NCBI GenBank assembly: GCA_003149935.1
Contig: QAMH01000004.1
Location: forward strand, 186,001 to 250,000
DNA from: Coriobacteriia bacterium
GTDB lineage: Bacteria; Actinomycetota; Coriobacteriia; Coriobacteriales; QAMH01
Direction: 5' to 3'
Length of the DNA: 64,000 nucleotides
The notes beneath the pieces were generated by a model. It did not search any database. It saw only the letters and a program-made list of their open reading frames with translations, and was not told where the DNA came from. Below, one piece after another: positions 61,509 through 64,000 of the stretch. Within the stretch, counting starts at the first letter, position 1. Every line of letters begins with the position of its first letter. Both the position numbers and the translations under genes were made by a program.

Positions 61509-63197
61509 ATGACGCAAATGCAGAAGTGCGACAACTGCGGCAACGAGTTTGCTTATCTCAAGGGAGATCTCGATACTCTTGCTTGCTCGGAATGCGGAGC
61601 AAAGCATCGTCTGGAATACTATCTTGAGCAAGAGCATGGAACCGGGGAAGTGCTGAGCTGGGTAATGGGTTCTTACAGCTCCACCATGCTAAGTACGGCT
61701 TTGAGGTATTGCGATTCCATCTTCGATTACGAGGCCGATGATTTTTTCGGAGCTGTCGATCCGGACTCATTGGACGAGAATGATTTCCATGAACGCTGCA
61801 AAAAAGACATCGCCAATTTTCTGTGCTGCCTAGCTGCTGAAGACGGTGCTGTTTCAGAAAACGAAGCCACCTATATCAGTGCCGTTTTGCATTCGAGCTA
61901 CACATCAGATGAGATACTCGATATCGCGGATACGTTTGAGTATGGGGACGACCCGTTAATTGGATTTCCAGAAAGTATCGAACTTGTTTCTAAGATCGAA
62001 AATGCGGTAGAAAAGCGGCTCGAGGGAAATGACTTTGAGCGCACGAGAAGGCTTCTTCGCACCTATGCCCAACTGGGGTCAGAGCTCATAGTCACGGACA
62101 TGAAAAAGGATGAAAGCGAAGTCGAAGCCCTTACGAATTACATGGACTTTCTTGACATGGAGCTTGAGGAGAGGCGAGGGGAGTGGCTCTATCTCGGCGA
62201 GTATTCCAATCTCGAGTTCGATATGCCAATAAAGGCTTATGTAAATGGAGAAAGATGCGAGTTGTGGAATCTTGGCTCACAAACCGAGGACCTTTCTCAC
62301 GGTGAGAAGCTCGCTCGCAACAATGCACATACGAGCGAGTCGGACTCTCTCAATTCTAAAGATGCAGAGAACGACGGTAGCGATGACGCTATGAAGCAGT
62401 TGATGGGACTCGTCGGGCTTGAGAGCGTCAAGCGCGAAATTACCACGTTGGGCAATCTGGTTCGTGTGAGAAACGTCCGGGAACAACAAGGGCTCAAGCA
62501 GCCGGATCTCTCGCTTCATATGGTTTTCACGGGAAATCCCGGCACTGGGAAAACGACAGTGGCGCGTTTGCTTGCGCAGGTATATGCAAACCTTGGGGTC
62601 CTATCAAAGGGTCACCTCATAGAAGTAGACCGCTCTGGTCTGGTGGCGGGCTATACCGGGCAGACGGCACTGAAGACCAAGCAGGTCGTGGACCAGGCCG
62701 TGGGAGGCATCTTGTTCATCGACGAGGCGTATGCTCTCACTGTTAACAGGAATGAGACCGATTTTGGATATGAGGCCGTTGACACACTGCTGAAGGGGAT
62801 GGAGGACCACCGCGACGACCTTGTCGTTATCGTGGCGGGGTATACCGAGCTCATGCAGTCGTTCCTTTCTTCCAATCCTGGGCTTAGGTCTAGATTCAAC
62901 AAGTTTTTGGACTTCCCGGATTATTCGCCCAGCGAGTTGTTTGACATATTCATGGGGGTGTGCGAATCGTCAGACATGGCGTTGGCGGGTGAGGAAGAGC
63001 GTGCGTTTCTGAGAGATTACTTTCAAGAGCTATCGGAGACACACGATCAGAGCTTCGCCAATGCGAGAAGCGCGCGTAATTACTTCGAGAGAGCCCTATC
63101 ATTTCAGGCCAACAGATTGATTGAAAATGGCACTTTAGAATTAGATTCTTTGAAGGAATTCAAGCTGGATGATCTGGTTCTTGCAAGTGAAGAATAG
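61509..63197 (+). CDS. Zinc-ribbon, TerB-like, AAA+ ATPase (CbbX/EccA-type)
   Basis: 562 residues from the ATG at 61509 (or 61518). The frame is open upstream to 61365 but lacks a ribosome-binding site there. Residues 5-40 are a zinc ribbon (KCDNCGNEF...CSECGAKH). Residues 90-190 resemble a TerB-like helical domain (LAAEDGAVSENEATYISAVL). The AAA+ domain (about 295-540) has Walker A TGNPGTGKTTVARLLAQ, Walker B GGILFIDEAYAL, sensor VVIVAGYTELMQSF, and Arg finger NPGLRSRFNKF, close to CbbX/CfqX and EccA. Such ATPases remodel protein complexes. The partner here is unknown. Upstream is a broken antitoxin, downstream an AbiEi antitoxin, so it sits in an accessory region. Confidence 0.82.
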   Translation: MTQMQKCDNCGNEFAYLKGDLDTLACSECGAKHRLEYYLEQEHGTGEVLSWVMGSYSSTMLSTALRYCDSIFDYEADDFFGAVDPDSLDENDFHERCKKDIANFLCCLAAEDGAVSENEATYISAVLHSSYTSDEILDIADTFEYGDDPLIGFPESIELVSKIENAVEKRLEGNDFERTRRLLRTYAQLGSELIVTDMKKDESEVEALTNYMDFLDMELEERRGEWLYLGEYSNLEFDMPIKAYVNGERCELWNLGSQTEDLSHGEKLARNNAHTSESDSLNSKDAENDGSDDAMKQLMGLVGLESVKREITTLGNLVRVRNVREQQGLKQPDLSLHMVFTGNPGTGKTTVARLLAQVYANLGVLSKGHLIEVDRSGLVAGYTGQTALKTKQVVDQAVGGILFIDEAYALTVNRNETDFGYEAVDTLLKGMEDHRDDLVVIVAGYTELMQSFLSSNPGLRSRFNKFLDFPDYSPSELFDIFMGVCESSDMALAGEEERAFLRDYFQELSETHDQSFANARSARNYFERALSFQANRLIENGTLELDSLKEFKLDDLVLASEE

Positions 63198-63340
63198 CCC
63201 TCCATGGCTGTTACGAATCGCCTTGGTTGGCCGTCACAACCCGTTCGACTGCATCACGTTCGCCTGGGCGAAGACGGACGGGCTGGCTCTTTTCGTGCAC
63301 GGCGCGTGTTTGTAATGATCTTCCCGGCAAATCTAGTTAT

Positions 63341-63374
63341 CTGCAAATGTAACGATAAAATGTTACAATTGCAG
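63341..63374. promoter_or_regulatory. Operator-like inverted repeat over the abiEi start
   Basis: Thirteen-base arms CTGCAAATGTAAC (63341-63353) and GTTACAATTGCAG (63362-63374), with one mismatch and an 8-base spacer, ending one base before the ATG. The spacer and edge give TAAAAT as a possible -10. This fits autoregulation by AbiEi, which binds inverted repeats at its own promoter in other systems, and a leaderless or near-leaderless mRNA. Confidence 0.72.
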
Positions 63375-63375
63375 C

Positions 63376-63996
63376 ATGAAGGCTTTAGAAGCATTAAACA
63401 TACTCGGCGATCTCTGCGCTTCCCAAAAAGGGATGTTCACCACCGCGCAGGCCCAGTCGATGGGCATTGACAGGATGGCGGTTTCTCGACTTGCGCGCAA
63501 CGGCCAGCTGGAACAGGTAACACGCGGCGTCTACCGCGTAACTGCAGCGCCGGTATTTCGCGGCGAGGACGTCTACGCATCTTGGCTCGCGCTCGCTCCC
63601 AGCATTCCCGCCTTCGACAGGCCGCTCGACGGCTCGGGCTTTACGGCATCGCTCAATACGGCGGCCTGGATTCAGGAGCTTGGGGAACTTCAAGCATATC
63701 CTTTGGTCTTCTCGTTTCCCGTGCGGCGCCAATCTCGCACGGGCATTCGGTTCTTGCGACGGGATCTTCCCAAATCGGACATTATCGTTACTTCGGGTAT
63801 TCCAGTGACGACGCCTAGGCGTACGGTGCTGGATCTCATCGATTACGGAGAGGACCTGAGTCTCGCGGCGTCGGTACTCAAGGATGCGGAGGCGCGCGGG
63901 GTTCCAGAGGGCATTGCTCGAGAGGTGAACGAGAGGGCCGTACGCTGTGGTTTTGCAAAGGGGTTCGACCTCTACGGCTACCTGAAAGGACGCTAG
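63376..63996 (+). CDS. AbiEi-type antitoxin/transcriptional regulator
   Basis: 206 residues. The N-terminal winged helix (about 1-55: KGMFTTAQAQSMGIDRMAVS, RLARNGQLEQVTRGVYR) is the AbiEi_4-type DNA-binding domain, and the rest matches the C-terminal antitoxin domain (TTPRRTVLDLIDYGEDLSLA). AbiEi neutralises the nucleotidyltransferase AbiEii, a type IV toxin that blocks translation, and represses its own operon. The ATG follows the inverted repeat at 63341-63374; no Shine-Dalgarno site is visible. The stop is 4 bases from the window end, with AGGGG following, as if an abiEii gene begins just outside. Confidence 0.85.
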   Translation: MKALEALNILGDLCASQKGMFTTAQAQSMGIDRMAVSRLARNGQLEQVTRGVYRVTAAPVFRGEDVYASWLALAPSIPAFDRPLDGSGFTASLNTAAWIQELGELQAYPLVFSFPVRRQSRTGIRFLRRDLPKSDIIVTSGIPVTTPRRTVLDLIDYGEDLSLAASVLKDAEARGVPEGIAREVNERAVRCGFAKGFDLYGYLKGR

Positions 63997-64000
63997 GGGA

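Overview
The window is 64 kb of a mostly GC-rich bacterial chromosome. Gene content points to an anaerobic, probably gut-associated member of the Coriobacteriia (Actinomycetota). It holds an [FeFe]-hydrogenase with a GltD-type flavoprotein partner, a glutamate decarboxylase/antiporter pair, a large BcrA/BadF-type activase, a B12-riboswitch-controlled ECF transporter and InlB-repeat surface proteins. The taxonomic call is an inference from gene content and composition; there is no rRNA gene, and I saw no tRNA gene and no CRISPR array.

Layout. 1-10.6 kb: two overlapping InlB-repeat surface proteins, then a membrane EAL protein with a periplasmic-binding-type sensor. 10.6-12.4 kb: AT-rich gap and dispersed repeats. 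12.4-17.6 kb (minus): pilC, four small pilin-like genes, pilT and a transglutaminase-like lipoprotein. 18-23.4 kb: ettA, a 2.2 kb AT-rich gap, then a lipoprotein, a LOG-family protein and a PAP2 phosphatase. 24.6-26 kb: an IS30 element with 24-bp terminal inverted repeats. 26-33.7 kb: rpsO-pnp with unusual twin terminators, a CapA-like protein, a flippase-like membrane protein, ychF and a small membrane protein. 34-40.4 kb (minus): a TetR regulator with a very long acidic tail, an unannotated 50-residue acidic repeat peptide, and an ECF transporter (S, fused A-A, T, DUF4430 lipoprotein) behind a cobalamin riboswitch. 40.6-44.4 kb (minus): hydrogenase plus diaphorase. 45-47.7 kb (minus): a fused permease-ATPase with its binding lipoprotein. 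48-53.4 kb: a membrane XRE regulator and a 1366-residue activase. 53.6-56.8 kb (minus): gadB-gadC. 57.4-60 kb: a DUF2148 ferredoxin-like protein and guaA. 60-64 kb: an AT-richer accessory end with a DUF5343/HEPN pair, a broken antitoxin, a zinc-ribbon/TerB/AAA+ ATPase and an AbiEi antitoxin cut off from its expected toxin by the window edge.

The most notable pattern is a dispersed palindromic repeat (one end near TGTCATTTCGAGCG, the other near GTCGAGAAATCTC). It lies in at least six intergenic clusters and also IN FRAME inside two protein-coding genes: three times in the activase and once in the ECF T component. It therefore behaves like the coding palindromic elements known from Rickettsia. 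Other unexplained signals are an ATAGC pentamer cluster, GCAGGT-containing nonamers confined to AT-rich stretches, twin terminators that share an identical apical loop, and clusters of TAGACCC palindromes.
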